NCBI GenBank assembly: GCA_947685225.1
Contig: CANTUV010000051.1
Location: 124,001 to 188,000, forward strand
Source: Garcia nutans
Lineage: Eukaryota; Streptophyta; Magnoliopsida; Malpighiales; Euphorbiaceae
Length of the DNA: 64,000 bases
Direction: 5' to 3'
Shown piece by piece: positions 36,327-47,474 of this stretch. The first letter of the stretch is position 1. Each line of letters begins with the position of its first letter. Under the pieces are notes generated by a model. It made no database searches, was not told where the DNA came from, and worked only from the letters and a program-made list of their open reading frames with translations. A program made the position numbers and the translations under genes.

Positions 36327-39094
36327 ATGAAGTATCTTCAATGCCAACTCAACGGACCTTCCTTAGCTTGAATGTTGCTTTTCAATTTTACTTTCTTTAA
36401 TATTTACAATCTTGTTTTTCAAATTTAAATTTGTTTGAATAACTTTTTGTTGGTCTTTGTTCATTTTGATGCTCAACCAATGAGGAATCAACTTGATAAT
36501 TCATGAATTAATATATTTATGTATCATGGCACGAATGACTTTACTAGATGAGGGAATTGCTCTATAGCATTGAGTTGTGTATGCTTACTTAGAGAGTGCT
36601 CCTGTATAATTATCTTTGTCTAGGTCTTAGTCAGTCTTAGAACATGCTTTGACAAATTTTCGAGGCGAAATTGAACTCTGCTTATTTAAGGGAGAAATGA
36701 TCTAGGCATTGTTTGATTAGCCAACAACTAGTATCCACCCAATTAAATATTAATCCTTAGTTGTCCCTTTGAGCCTTCATAAAATTTTAGCTTTCTTTTC
36801 ATTGGCATATAACCTCAACAACCTACCTTGAGCTGTTTTTATACTTTTGGCAAGTCTTATGATCACTAAGATAAAGAGGCAATAAGATCAAAAAAGGAAA
36901 TGATTAGTCAAGATCATTGAAGTTCTCAAGACTATGAAGATAATTGAAGTTCTCAAGACTATGAAGATAGTTGAAGTTCTCAAGACCATAAAGATAATTG
37001 AAGTTCTCAAGACTATGAAGATAGTTGAAGTTCTCAAGACCATAAAGATAGTTGAAGTTCTCAAGACCATAAAGATAGTGGACGTTTTCAAGACCCTAAG
37101 GGTAGTTGAAGTTCCCTTAATATCTCCAAGACAACATCAACATTGGAGTAATAAATGATTTATCCCTATTAAAGAAGATTTATGTTACTCCACTCATCCA
37201 TTATTGGAAGCCCAAGTTGGTACAAACAAGACAACTATGTTTGAGCTAGAACCAAAAAAAAAAAGAAAAAAAAAGAAAAAAAAAAGAGAGAATAGAAAAA
37301 GAAAAGAAAGAAAAAAGAATAGAAAAAAAGAAGAAGAAGAAGAAAAAAAAAGAGATAAAACCTAAAAAGGCGATTCATAAAGCCAACTGAGTTATCTTTT
37401 ACCTAAAGCAGTAAAAGGCTTCTATTTGGTTCATAAAGACTTTTTTTGAGTTGGTCCAACCCAACCAAAGATTCAATTAAAATTGGAGAAAAGGAGGAAG
37501 ACCACACAGTTCTTGAAAGTTCTGTGGTCCAACAAGAAAGAAGGACAAAAAGACAAAGAAAGGGAAGAGTAAGAAAAATAAAAAGAAAGAAAAGGGAGAA
37601 GAAGAAAAGAAACAAATTTGGGTCTTAAACTTTATGCAAGGGCAAAAAAAAAAAACTGTCCTAGTCAATATCCAGTTTAATGCTAAGAAGATAAAAGAAA
37701 TTTGGAGTCTAGCAAGGTTGCCTCCAAGCTGCCTAAAATTCCAACAAGAAATTTGTAGTGTGAAGGTTTGTCCATTGTGTCACACCAGTTCCAATCTCAA
37801 AATGCCCTTCACTTAAGCTTGTTTCCCTCATAGACCCCATTTCAAGCCTATCAAAGACCTGTTGATCTCTCTTGGTAGGTAGAGTCTATTAGTGGAGATA
37901 GTTTGGATAAGCAGGCATATGAGATAGACAATATTTAAACTCAATGAGACCTTTGGCCAAGTAATGTGTATGTGCCTATCTGAAGTGCAACAATTCTTGC
38001 TTAAGTAGAAATAATCTCCGAGTTTAGTACGGTAACTAGGGTTGTCATGTTATAGATATGTTAATTTGGAAAAATCAAGTCCTGAGGTACATCGACATTA
38101 ATTTGGCAAAGCCAACATTTGATTTCAAAATTAAAAATTCGAAAATTTCAAAAAAAAAAAATGTTTTGTCATAACAAAGCCTTCAAGTTAAGGGAAGTAT
38201 GTTGAACCTCCAAAGGACACATTGAGCAAAGAAAATTATTATTGGCAAAGTTATGAAGAAACTACCAACTGACATGCTGAAATATAGCTCGAAATAGATG
38301 AATCCCTGACTCTGCAACTTAGGACCTCCGCCACTCATGTTTTCAACATCTTGAAGATAAAAGCCACAAATGCAAAGCTTTCGATCATTCCAATGCAAGA
38401 CTTGAACAAGCGTCAAAACAGAACCAATGAGAATACTTCTGCTGATCGCCTCGGTCTGTGAGTCATGGAACCACTGTAAGTATTATTCATGCATATCATG
38501 CATACATAAGCATATCACATCGCACTTTCTTGTCTTGTGTTGTCTATTCTTTGGCAAAATGAACAGCAAACACCTTGCAAAGTAAAGAATCAAAAGAAGA
38601 TGTCAAATCAGGGGGCATGGAAAGCCCATTGCTTGAGAAAGCTCCAGTCATTTTATGAAGAGAAGAAATATGTGCTTTTGCGAAGAACTAGACAACAACA
38701 ACATCAATCAAAGCTTGCATGGAAAAAATCTTTGAAGGGGGCAAGGAGAGGATATAAGGTCCAATTAAAAATAGCTAAATCTTTGCAAAAACGAAGAACA
38801 AAAGAATGGAACAATTAGAACTCTCAAAAGAATGAAGATGCAAAAGACGAAAGATCAATCGAGCTAAAAGAGCTGAAGCTAGGGTAAAGAGCCGATCTCA
38901 AAGAATAAAGATCCATTTTTCAAGGGTAAAGATCCTATGTCAAAAGATGAAGATTCATTTTCAAGGATGAAGATCCATTTGCAAGGGTGAAGACCCAATC
39001 TCCAAGGATGAAGATCCATTTTGAGGGTGAAGAGTCACAATGCATAGAACAGCCGGAGCAGTCAGACTTCTCAACTGATAAAAGGTTAGTCAAA
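36327..39094 (+). other. RE4 internal non-coding region
   Basis: No pol-like sequence was seen in any frame. The stretch holds a 27-base repeat array (36910-37118), a purine-rich A/AG tract (37250-37360), and a short repeat built on 'aaggatgaagatccattt' at about 38900-39040. Frames of 60-90 codons here are not supported as genes. Confidence 0.6.
36910..37118 (+). repeat. 27-base tandem repeat, about 8 copies
   Basis: The unit is 'aagatagttgaagttctcaa' plus seven bases. Because 27 is a multiple of three, both strands stay open, which gives frames that look like repeat proteins; I do not regard them as genes. Confidence 0.9.
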
Positions 39095-39394
39095 TTCATT
39101 CTCGGTTCCAAGTACCCAAATCAAATCTAATCTCGGGTCCAAGTACCCAAATTAAATCAAAATCAATTCAAATCTCAAGTCAAAGTACCCAGGTTAGGAT
39201 CGAGTATCCCAACCAAGTTTAGAATCGAGTATCCCAAGTCCAGTTAGGAACAAGTATCCCAAGTCCAGTTAGGATCAAGTATCCAAGTCCAGTATCCAAA
39301 TCCACTTAGGATCGAGTATCCAAATCCAGTTAGGATCGAGTATCCCAATCAAAATTAATATCGAGTATCCAAGTCTAGTTTAGGATTGAGTATC
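39095..39394 (+). repeat. Irregular repeat of 'caagtaccc / gagtatccc' units
   Basis: About ten loosely spaced units of 25-30 bases, such as 'aggatcgagtatcccaa', form a degenerate forerunner of the adjacent 68-base array. Confidence 0.7.
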
Positions 39395-40940
39395 CAAAAT
39401 CGGGTCCAGAACCCAAATTTTCCTTAGGTCCAAAACCTAGAATTATCCTCGAGTCCAGAACTCGAATCTGAGTCCAGAACCCAAATTTTACTTAGGTCCA
39501 GAACCTAGAATTATCCTCGAGTCCAGAACTCAAATCTAGGTCCAGAACCCAAATTTTCCTTAGGTCCAGAACCTAGAATTATCCTCTAGTCCAGAACTCG
39601 AATCCGGGTCCAGAATCCAAATTTTCCTTAGGTCCAGAACCTAGAATTATCCTCGAGTCCAGAACTCGAATATGGGTCCAGAACACAAATTTCCCTTAGG
39701 TCCAAAACCTATAATTATCCTCGAGTCCAGAACTCGAATCCGGGTTCAAAACCCAAATTTTCCTTAGGTCCAGAACCTAGAATTATCCTCGAGTCCAGAA
39801 CCCAAATTTTCCTTAGGTCCAGAACCTAGAAATATCCTTGAGTCCAGAACTCGAATCCGGGTCCAGAACTAAAATTTTCCTTAGGTCCAGAACCTAGAAT
39901 TATCCTCGAGTCCAGAACTCGAATCCGGGTCCAAAACCCAAATTTTTCTTAGGTCCAGAAACTAGAATTATCCTCGAGTCCAGAACTCGAATCCGGGTCC
40001 AGAACCCAAATTTTCCTTAGGTCCAGAACCTAGAATTATCCTCGAGTCCAGAACTCGAATCCGTGTCCAGAACCCAAATTTCCCTTAGGTCCAGAACCTA
40101 GAATTATCCTCGAGTCCAGAACTCGAATCCGGATCCAGAACCCAAATTTCCCTTAGGTCCAGAGCCTAGAATTATCCTCGAGTCCAGAACTCGAATCCGG
40201 GTCCAGAACCCAAATTTTCCTTAGGTCCAGAGCCTAGAATTATCCTCGAGTCCAGAACTCGAATCCGGGTCCAGAACCCAAATTTCCCTTAGGTCCAGAA
40301 CCTAGAACTATCCTCGAGTCTAGAACTCGAATCCGGGTCCAAAACCCAAAATTTCCTTAGGTCTAGAACTTAGAATTATCCTCGAGTCCAGAACTCGAAT
40401 CTGGGTCCAGAACCCAAATTTTCCTTAGGTCCAGAACCTAGAATTATCCTCCAGTCCAGAACTTGAATCCGGGTCCAGAACTGAAATTTTCCTTAGGTCC
40501 AGAACCTAGAACTATCCTCGAGTCTAGAACTCGAATCCGGGTCCAAAACCTAAAATTTCCTTAGGTCTAGAACCTAGAATTATCCTCGAGTCCAGAACTA
40601 AAATCCGGGTCCAGAACCCAAATTTTCCTTAGGTCCAGAACCTAGAATTATACTCGAGTCCAGAACTCGAATCGGGTCCAGAACCCAAATTTTCTTTAGG
40701 TCCAGAACCTAGAACATCCTTGAGTCCAGAACTCAAACCGGGTCCAGAACCCAAATTTTCCTTAGGTCCAGAACCTAGAACATCCTTGAGTCCAGAACTC
40801 AAACTGGGTCCAAAACCCAAATTTTCCTTAGGTCCAAAACCTAGAATCTCCCTTGAGTCCAGAACTCGAACCGGGTCCAGAACCCAAATTTTTCTTAGGT
40901 CCAGAACCTAGAATCATCCTCGGGTCCAGAATCCAAAACA
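39395..40940 (+). repeat. 68-base tandem array of hairpin monomers, about 22 copies
   Basis: Each 68-base unit holds three monomers of about 23 bases, each centred on GTCCAGAAC. The bases around the core are complementary and differ between monomers: GGGT/ACCC, TAGGT/ACCTA and TCGAGT/ACTCGA, with the constant loop CCAGA. The array lies just upstream of the purine tract. Related monomers occur in the same place in RE5 and RE6. Confidence 0.95.
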
Positions 40941-41007
40941 AGTCGCCATATCAAAAATTAAGTTTTGTTGCTTTTCACTCTCTTTCACTAAGGTTTCAGA
41001 TCATTCA

Positions 41008-41021
41008 AGCAGGGGGCAAAC
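41008..41021 (+). other. RE4 polypurine tract
   Basis: 'agcagggggcaaac' precedes the 3' LTR. The identical tract, reversed, occurs at 45732 and 49665. Confidence 0.9.
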
Positions 41022-43177
41022 TGTAGACCTTAATTTTTGACCCAATCCGATCCAATATGCTTTATTTAGTCTAAAATAATTTTTTTTGTTTAATTGGTCC
41101 AAAATAATTTTTATTAAATAATTTTTACCTTAGTATTTAATTTTTATAAATAAAAAATATAAATATAAAAATAAAAATAAAAATAAAAATCGGAGTCGGA
41201 GTCGGAAAAAAAAATCGGCAGCGAAAAGTGGTCGCGCGGGCCCGTCGGGCCAGCAGCAACTCGCCCGCAGGAGCCTGCGGGCGAAATAACTCTCCCGCAG
41301 GAAATTCCTGCGGGCTGGTACGCTGGCGCGCCTATGGCTGGCACGCCCACGGGCCCGGCAGCTTAGTTTTTGCTAGCGCAAAATTTTTCAACGCAATTTT
41401 TTTGAATCCTAATCCAATTAGGTTTTAATTCTTTTTTTTATTAATATTATTTACCTTAGTTAATTAGGAATAAATAACCTAAAAACCACTATAAATAAGG
41501 ACTAATTAAACCAAATCAAGGGGAGAAAAAAATTGGCAGTGACTTGATTTTTGAAACCAAATCAAGGAAGGAAAAGGAAAAACTCAATTCAATTGATATT
41601 TAAAGCAGCAGTAGCACGTAAAAGGGATTCAAAGGCAACCAAGGCTTTTCTTTGAAGCTAGTTCATCCAAGAAGAGTTATTTTTTGGAAAATCAATAAAA
41701 GAAGGTATGTTTAATTCTTTTGATTTATGTTTTCACAGTAGCTAAATTATAAAATTTAAGTTTTTTAAATCAAAAATCTTAGAACTTGAATTTAATTTTT
41801 CCAAGCTTAAAACAATAAAAACGTGACTTTCTTTTCTAAAAAGATTTAAAATTGTTATTTTTTCTTCTTAAAAATCTTAAAACTTTAATTGAACATATTT
41901 TTCAACAAAACTAAAATCAAATTCTGTTTCTATTAAAATTTTAAAGTAGGTTCTTTTTCATTCAAAAAACCTTCAAAAACATCTTTTCTACTTATAAAAA
42001 CTTCAATCCATTTGTTTAAAGTCATAAAACTTCATAAAATATTAAATTGCTTTTTTAAAACCCTAAGAATTCTTCATTACCCGTGAACCCTAAATTTCAA
42101 ACCCTAAATCCAAAATTCAACTTTTAAACCTAAAATAATGAACACTAACCCTTTTAAAACCCTTAAACCCTAATTTTTATGAACCCTAATCCTTTTAAAA
42201 TATTAAAAAACATAAAAACATAAAAACTCTAAAAGTCACAGTAGCTTAATTCACTATTTAAAAATCATGAATTAAAAAGTATTTCAAAGTGTCCAAAATA
42301 TTAGTTTCATAATTTCACCATTCAAACTTTAATTTGGTTAATCAAAGAGTCTTACCCACCTTTTAAAACCTAAAACCCTAATTTATTTTAATTCCATAAA
42401 AAGTCACAGTAGCCATAAATTAGACTTTTATTTGCTTTATTCAATTCCATACTTACTTATGCTTTGATTTATTTCTTATGCTTTAATTCAATCCTTGATT
42501 TATTTAATTTATCATGGATGGATGTTTATTTCATATCTTGATTAATAGCTTTAATGAATGATTTATTTATTATGGATGATTATTTGCTTTTATCAATTAA
42601 TTTAGACTTCCAAAAGTTATAAGAGGTATGTTTCCACTTGGTGGGTACCTCATTAGTTAAACATCATTTAATTTAATTTGCTTTTCTATTTTAGAACTTA
42701 TGTAAAGGGCATGTTTCTACCTTTTGGTGGGTGTCCTATCTAGGCATGTGATGTAAGGACATGTTTCCATCCTTGGATGGGTGTCCATTTATTTGTTTTA
42801 TTTTGTTTGGACATTGTTTTGATTTTAATATAATGATGCTTTCCTTTTATTGTGTGTAGTATGGATAATGTTATTATACTTAAGAATTTTATAATATTAA
42901 GACCTGTAAAGGAGGCCGGTTCCAATGAACCGGGCGTTGTGGGGGTGCTGGGCCATTTCTCACCTTCCCCACGCGTACCCAACTTTCCGAACCCATTAGG
43001 GGGTTGGGGATTCCTTAGGAATCAAGTCATCCACCCCTTTCTTTTTCCCTACCCATCCGGGTGGCGACTCCATTTTCTCCGGACTTAGGTCCTTGTTCTC
43101 TAAGGCCCCGAGCCTAAACAGTGCCGAAGTCGCAATAACCATTCCACCGGGAGTGGGGGCGAAAATCCCCTCTCACA
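41022..43177 (+). repeat. RE4 3' LTR
   Basis: It is collinear with the 5' LTR, with few substitutions. The exceptions are an extra 'ttattaaataatttt'-type stretch near 41110 and the hairpin segment at 41264-41314, which is inverted relative to 32468-32514. The TATA box is at 41490-41497 and the U5 stem-loop at 42916-42933. Confidence 0.95.
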
Positions 43178-43182
43178 CTTAT

Positions 43183-43868
43183 ATTTCTAATTCATTCTTA
43201 GGGTGGTTGTTTATATAGTTTCGATATCAAATTTCACCTCTTGGTCCATCATTCAATATTAAGTGATTAATAGGTGGCTAATGTATCAAACTAAATTTAA
43301 GTCCAATGCAATCAACCAATAACAAGGTATACTAATGGAATTATCAAATCAAGTCATTTAATCAAATATACTACAACCCAAGGCATGAGTAAATTAACTC
43401 ATTATCAATTTAAAACAAATATCCATCTTAATATTCATTAAATCAAATTTATACATTGTAATATTAATGTTCATAATAAAACAACAATAATCTAGAAATG
43501 AATTAAAAGAGAGAATATGAAAAACCTCTTGTAGACGCCAAGAGTTGAACTACTTGTCTTCCTCCTAGCTTCCACCTTGATGTATGATGAACAACTTCCA
43601 AGCTCTCTTCAATCAATGGCTCTCTTCTTGAAGGATGGAATGGTAACTCTCTCAAGCTTACAACTCCAATCAAGCTTTCTTCAAAACCTAATCTTCTAAG
43701 GAGCTTGCTCACTCAATTTAATCCCCAAACTTGATTAAGTCTTATCTATGGAAGAAATGAAAGATGAATGGAAATGAAGATCAAGAGAGAATGATGTCCC
43801 TTTTTTTCCTAACAAGAACCAGAAAACTAAGAACCAGATAGCTCTCAAAACAAGCCAAAACATGTATG
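43183..43868. other. Unassigned sequence between RE4 and RE5
   Basis: No gene was recognised. A minus-strand frame of 69 codons at 43503-43712 has no similarity that I recognise. Confidence 0.4.
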
Positions 43869-45731
43869 TGTGAGTGGGAATTTTTGCCTCCACTCCCGGT
43901 GGAATGGTTCTTGCTACTTTGGCACTGTTTAGGCTCAGGGCCTTAGAAAATATGGGCCTAAGCCTGGAGAAAATGGAGTCGCCATCCGAACTGGCTGGGA
44001 AAAAGAAAGGGGTGGATGACTCGATTCCTAAGGAATTCTCAACCCTCTAATGGGTTCAAAAAGTTAGGTAGGTGTGGGCAAGGTGAGAAATGGCTTAGCA
44101 CCCCACAATGCCCGGTTCATTGGAACCGGCCTCCTTTGCAGGTCTTAATATTATAAAATTCTTAAATATAATAATATTATCCATACTACATATGATCATA
44201 AGAATAAATAAATACTTTATTAAAATTACAATAATGTCCAAACAAAATAAAAAAATGGACACCCATCCAAGGATGAAAACATGGCCTTACATCGTCTAAT
44301 ATCTAAAACTAAGTAGGACACCCACCAAAATGTGGAAATGTGTCCTTTACATTAATCCCAACAAACTTTAAAATAAATTAAATTACATGATACTCGCAAT
44401 ATGAGGTATCCAAAAATGAAAACATACCTCTTACAATGTTTTGAAATCAAAGAAGATCAATAAAAGTAATCAAGCATTCATTATAAATAAATCATTCATC
44501 AAAGACATGAACTATCAATCAAAATATATAATAAACATTCATCTTATTTAAATAAAACAATAAGTATATAAATTTAGGGTTTATGCATCAATTAAGGTTT
44601 CTTGGGTTTTATGTTTAATAATTAGGATTTTGTATTTTAATTACTAGATTAGTTAACTAAGAAATATTTAATATAAATGAAATAATATGGCTACTGGATG
44701 TTTGAAATAAAGATTAGGTTTGAAATAAATTAGGGTTTGAATCTAAAGAATGGAGGTTTTGGATATAGGATTTTGGAAGTTGTATGATACTAATATTAAA
44801 GTTTAGGGTTTAAATAAATAAAATTGAAGATCATGAAAATAAGATTTTAAGTTAGGTATTTGGAAACAATAAGCTACTGTGAATCTTAGAAAAATAGAAT
44901 TGATTATGATTTTGAGAAAACAGATTATTGTTTTGTGGTTTTAGAAAAGTGCAATTAGGGTTTTAGATTTCAAAAATTAATTTAACGAGTATTAAGATAT
45001 TAGGGTTTTGATTCATAAAACATATAATTCGAATTCAACAATTTCATGCTACTGAAAAATTAATATCAAAATACTTTAACAAAACATTAAAAAGGAAGCA
45101 TGTTATGGCTACTGTGAATACAAGAATTATATATTGTTTGCTGCTTCTTGATCCTTCAAGTCTGAGGTTATGAATAAATTGCCAAAAAGTATTTCAATAG
45201 TTCTGATCCTAATAGTCCTTTAAAAAAAAAATCCATATCCCTTTTCAGTGTGTTTTAATGTGATATTTATAGGCAACTAAAATCAAATACCTAGTATATT
45301 GAGAAAATTAAAAACTGTTTTGAAAATAAAGTAAAAAACCAAGTAAAATAGGATTTTGGAAAAAACTGCATGCGGGCCCGAGCGAGCTGCAGGCTGGATG
45401 CAGACTGCGTGCGATTTTGCTACAAGTCTTGCTTGTGGTAAATTGGCCATGGCTAATTCGCCACAAGCAAAAATTATGGCAAATTGCCCATGACAAATTG
45501 GCCTGTGGCCAATTCATCTCAAGTGTCCCTGTGGCGAATTGGCCCAAGCCAATTCGTCGTCGATTCTGCCGTCGTCGATATATATTTTTTATTTTTTTAT
45601 TTTCATTATTAAAAATAAATATTGTAAGTAATAATTATTGAAATAAATAATAAATATTAAAATACCACAAAAATTATTTTGGACTGTTTAAAAATATCGG
45701 ACTGGATTGAGTTAAAAATTAAAGGTCTACA
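43869..45731 (-). repeat. RE5 3' LTR
   Basis: On the plus strand it runs from TGTGAG to GGTCTACA. The U5 part (43869-44200) matches RE4 closely, including the stem-loop at 44112-44129. The U3 differs and has three hairpins of the AATTGGCC/GGCCAATT kind at 45431-45560. Confidence 0.9.
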
Positions 45732-45745
45732 GTTTGCCCCCTGCT
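45732..45745 (-). other. RE5 polypurine tract
   Basis: On the minus strand it reads 'agcagggggcaaac', identical to RE4. Confidence 0.9.
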
Positions 45746-45824
45746 TGAGTAATATGAGATTACAACAAAAGAGAGGGAAAAGCAATGTGATTTTTGACTG
45801 GGGTTAGAGCCAAACTGTACTTCA

Positions 45825-46410
45825 TATCCAAGGTTGGTTTGAGTTCTGGACTAAAAAATAATTTGGGTTTTGGACCCGGAGTATGTTCTGGACTTAAAAA
45901 AATAATTTGGATTCTGGACCGGGATAAGTTCTGGACTTAAAAAATAATTTGGGTTCTGGACCCGAGCTAAGTTCTGAACTTAAAAAATAATTTAGTTTTT
46001 GGACCCGAGATGAGTTTTAGACTAAAAAATAATTTGAGTTCTGGACCCGAGATGAGTTTTGAACTCAAAAATAATTTCGGTTCTGGACCCGAGATGAGTT
46101 TTGAATTTTGGACCTGAGGTTAGTTCTGAACTTAAAAATAATTTGGTTTATGGAGCCGAGGTGAGTTTTGGACTAAAAAATAATTTGAGTTATGGACTCG
46201 GGGTAAGTTCTGAACTTAAAAATAATTTGGGTTCTGGACCTGAGGCGAGTTTTGGACTTAAAAATAATTTGAGTTTTAGACTCGGGGTAAGTTCTAAACT
46301 TGAAAATAATTTAGATTTTGGATCCGAGATGAGTTTTGAACTAAAAAATAATTTGAGTTCTGGACCCGAAGTAAATGCTGTACTTAAAAATAATTTGGAT
46401 TATCTACAAA
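45825..46410 (-). repeat. RE5 hairpin repeat array, degenerate
   Basis: About 14 monomers of the type 'gggttctggacccgag' (plus-strand reading) alternate with 'aaaaaataattt'. This is the counterpart of the RE4 68-base array, but the stems are often eroded. A frame at 46101-46502 is an artefact of the repeat. Confidence 0.85.
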
Positions 46411-46708
46411 AAATGATTGTAGTTAGTAGGATATCAAAGAAATTTGCAAAAAAAAAAAGCTATTTTTTACCATACTTATATTCTCTTGCTCCCTGCGTGT
46501 AAAAATATTTTAAAAGTATGAAAATATTTTTATATACACAAATATCTGAATAATTGAATTGAATAATTGAATTAACTATTTATTCACTGTGTATTCACTA
46601 TTTACTTACTATTTATCAACAATAATATTAATTTTTTTCTTCTTTTTTTTTTCACGAGAATTACCGTTTTTCCATTTTGATTTTTGTCTTTTGCCTTTGC
46701 AATTTGCC

Positions 46709-46716
46709 TATATAAA
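46709..46716 (+). promoter_or_regulatory. TATA box of the RE5 antisense PMD gene
   Basis: TATATAAA lies 89 bases before the ATG at 46798. RE6 has the same motif 101 bases before its ATG. Confidence 0.6.
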
Positions 46717-46797
46717 TGACTCATTTCTTCAATACTCATCCACTCTTACATATTTTCATAGTTGAAGCAGAGAGTTGAGCAGAGAGTTAAAGAGAAG

Positions 46798-47474
46798 ATG
46801 CATGCTTCAAGATCAGGGCCTCGATCCAATGCTAAGTTGTTGGAATTTATTTGACGGTATGAAAATGAAACTGTAAGTCTATTAGCTGGGATGCAACTTC
46901 ATCGCAGTTCAAATAAAAAAACTAAGGTAACAATGCAACTTAATATTTTAATAGCATAAATATGTACTTATTATTTTATTTCATTTTATTATCTTAATAA
47001 TAATAATTTTTTTAATAGTGCCAAAAGATTAGAAAAAATAAATTAATTAGTTGACCCTTTTTAAGAATTTAATAAATAAATCAATATATAAATTAAAATA
47101 GAACATGACGAGTTAGTTTAATCTATAAATTAGTGGTATTGGTATAATGATATACTTACCTCGTGTTAACTTACCTGGCTCCGTGTTAGCGAGATCACTG
47201 TATTATCCGGGGTGGAGGGTGTATTTATAAAGCCTGACAATGGTATGATGTAGCACCTTCTCGGGTAAAATGGATTGTCCAAGAGTGTGGTTTCAAAAGC
47301 TTTATCTTGCAATTACCATCTGAGGACTGTTCGATAGACAGGAGTGTAGTTCAAGTATTATCGGAGTGGTGGATGGACACAACCTATACTTTTCACTTAC
47401 CTGTAAAAGAGATGACCATTGGCCTAGTCGATTATACAACCATAACTGGCATACGGTACTATGGCCTTCAAGTC
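46798..47474 (+). pseudogene. RE5 antisense PMD gene, exons 1 and part of 2
   Basis: Exon 1 is 46798-46926 (129 bases, as in RE6), starting MHASRSGPRSN, with a GT donor at 46927. Exon 2 starts at 47190 after 'gtgttag', and its frame joins in phase 0. Exon 2 encodes the start of the plant mobile domain, with YDVAPSRVKWIVQECGF, WWMDTTYTFHLP and TGIRYYG. In-frame TGA codons are at 46852 and 47235. At 47475 the exon is cut by the RE6 LTR. This copy cannot make a protein. Confidence 0.8.

Larger units (their letters stand above)
32254..43177 (+). mobile_element. RE4: complete non-autonomous Tat-type element with gag remnants only
   Basis: Two LTRs of 2121 and 2156 bases with TGTAGACC...CTCACA ends are flanked by the perfect duplication CTTAT (32249-32253 and 43178-43182). 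The internal 6.6 kb holds an intact primer site, gag-like frames, repeat arrays and a purine tract, but no trace of protease, reverse transcriptase, RNase H or integrase. It fits the class of gag-bearing non-autonomous LTR elements. The LTRs look nearly identical by eye except for a GC-rich hairpin segment, so the insertion appears recent. Confidence 0.95.
43869..47474 (-). mobile_element. RE5: Tat-type element, 3' end only in window
   Basis: Reading minus, the 3' LTR (43869-45731) is preceded by the purine tract, the hairpin repeat array, and an antisense PMD gene fragment. At 47475 the element is interrupted by RE6, which inserted in exon 2 of that gene. The rest of RE5 should lie beyond RE6 and RE7, outside the window. 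No target duplication can be checked. Confidence 0.85.

Noticed and set aside
36934..37158. Open frames on both strands over the 27-base repeat, looking like a repeat protein
   Set aside because: The repeat length is a multiple of three, so all frames stay open; there is no start context and no similarity to a known protein.
38537..38818. 93-codon basic frame in RE4
   Set aside because: It has no similarity to pol or gag that I can see and sits in a repeat-rich non-coding region.
39395..40940. Regular repeats that superficially resemble a CRISPR array
   Set aside because: The whole 68-base unit repeats with no unique spacers, in a plant retroelement next to its polypurine tract.
43503..43712. 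Minus-strand 69-codon frame between RE4 and RE5
   Set aside because: There is no recognisable domain and no support from context; it could be part of an unknown repeat.
46101..46502. 133-codon frame over the RE5 hairpin array
   Set aside because: It is a product of the repeated monomer and its direction is opposite to the element; RE4 and RE6 keep no corresponding frame.
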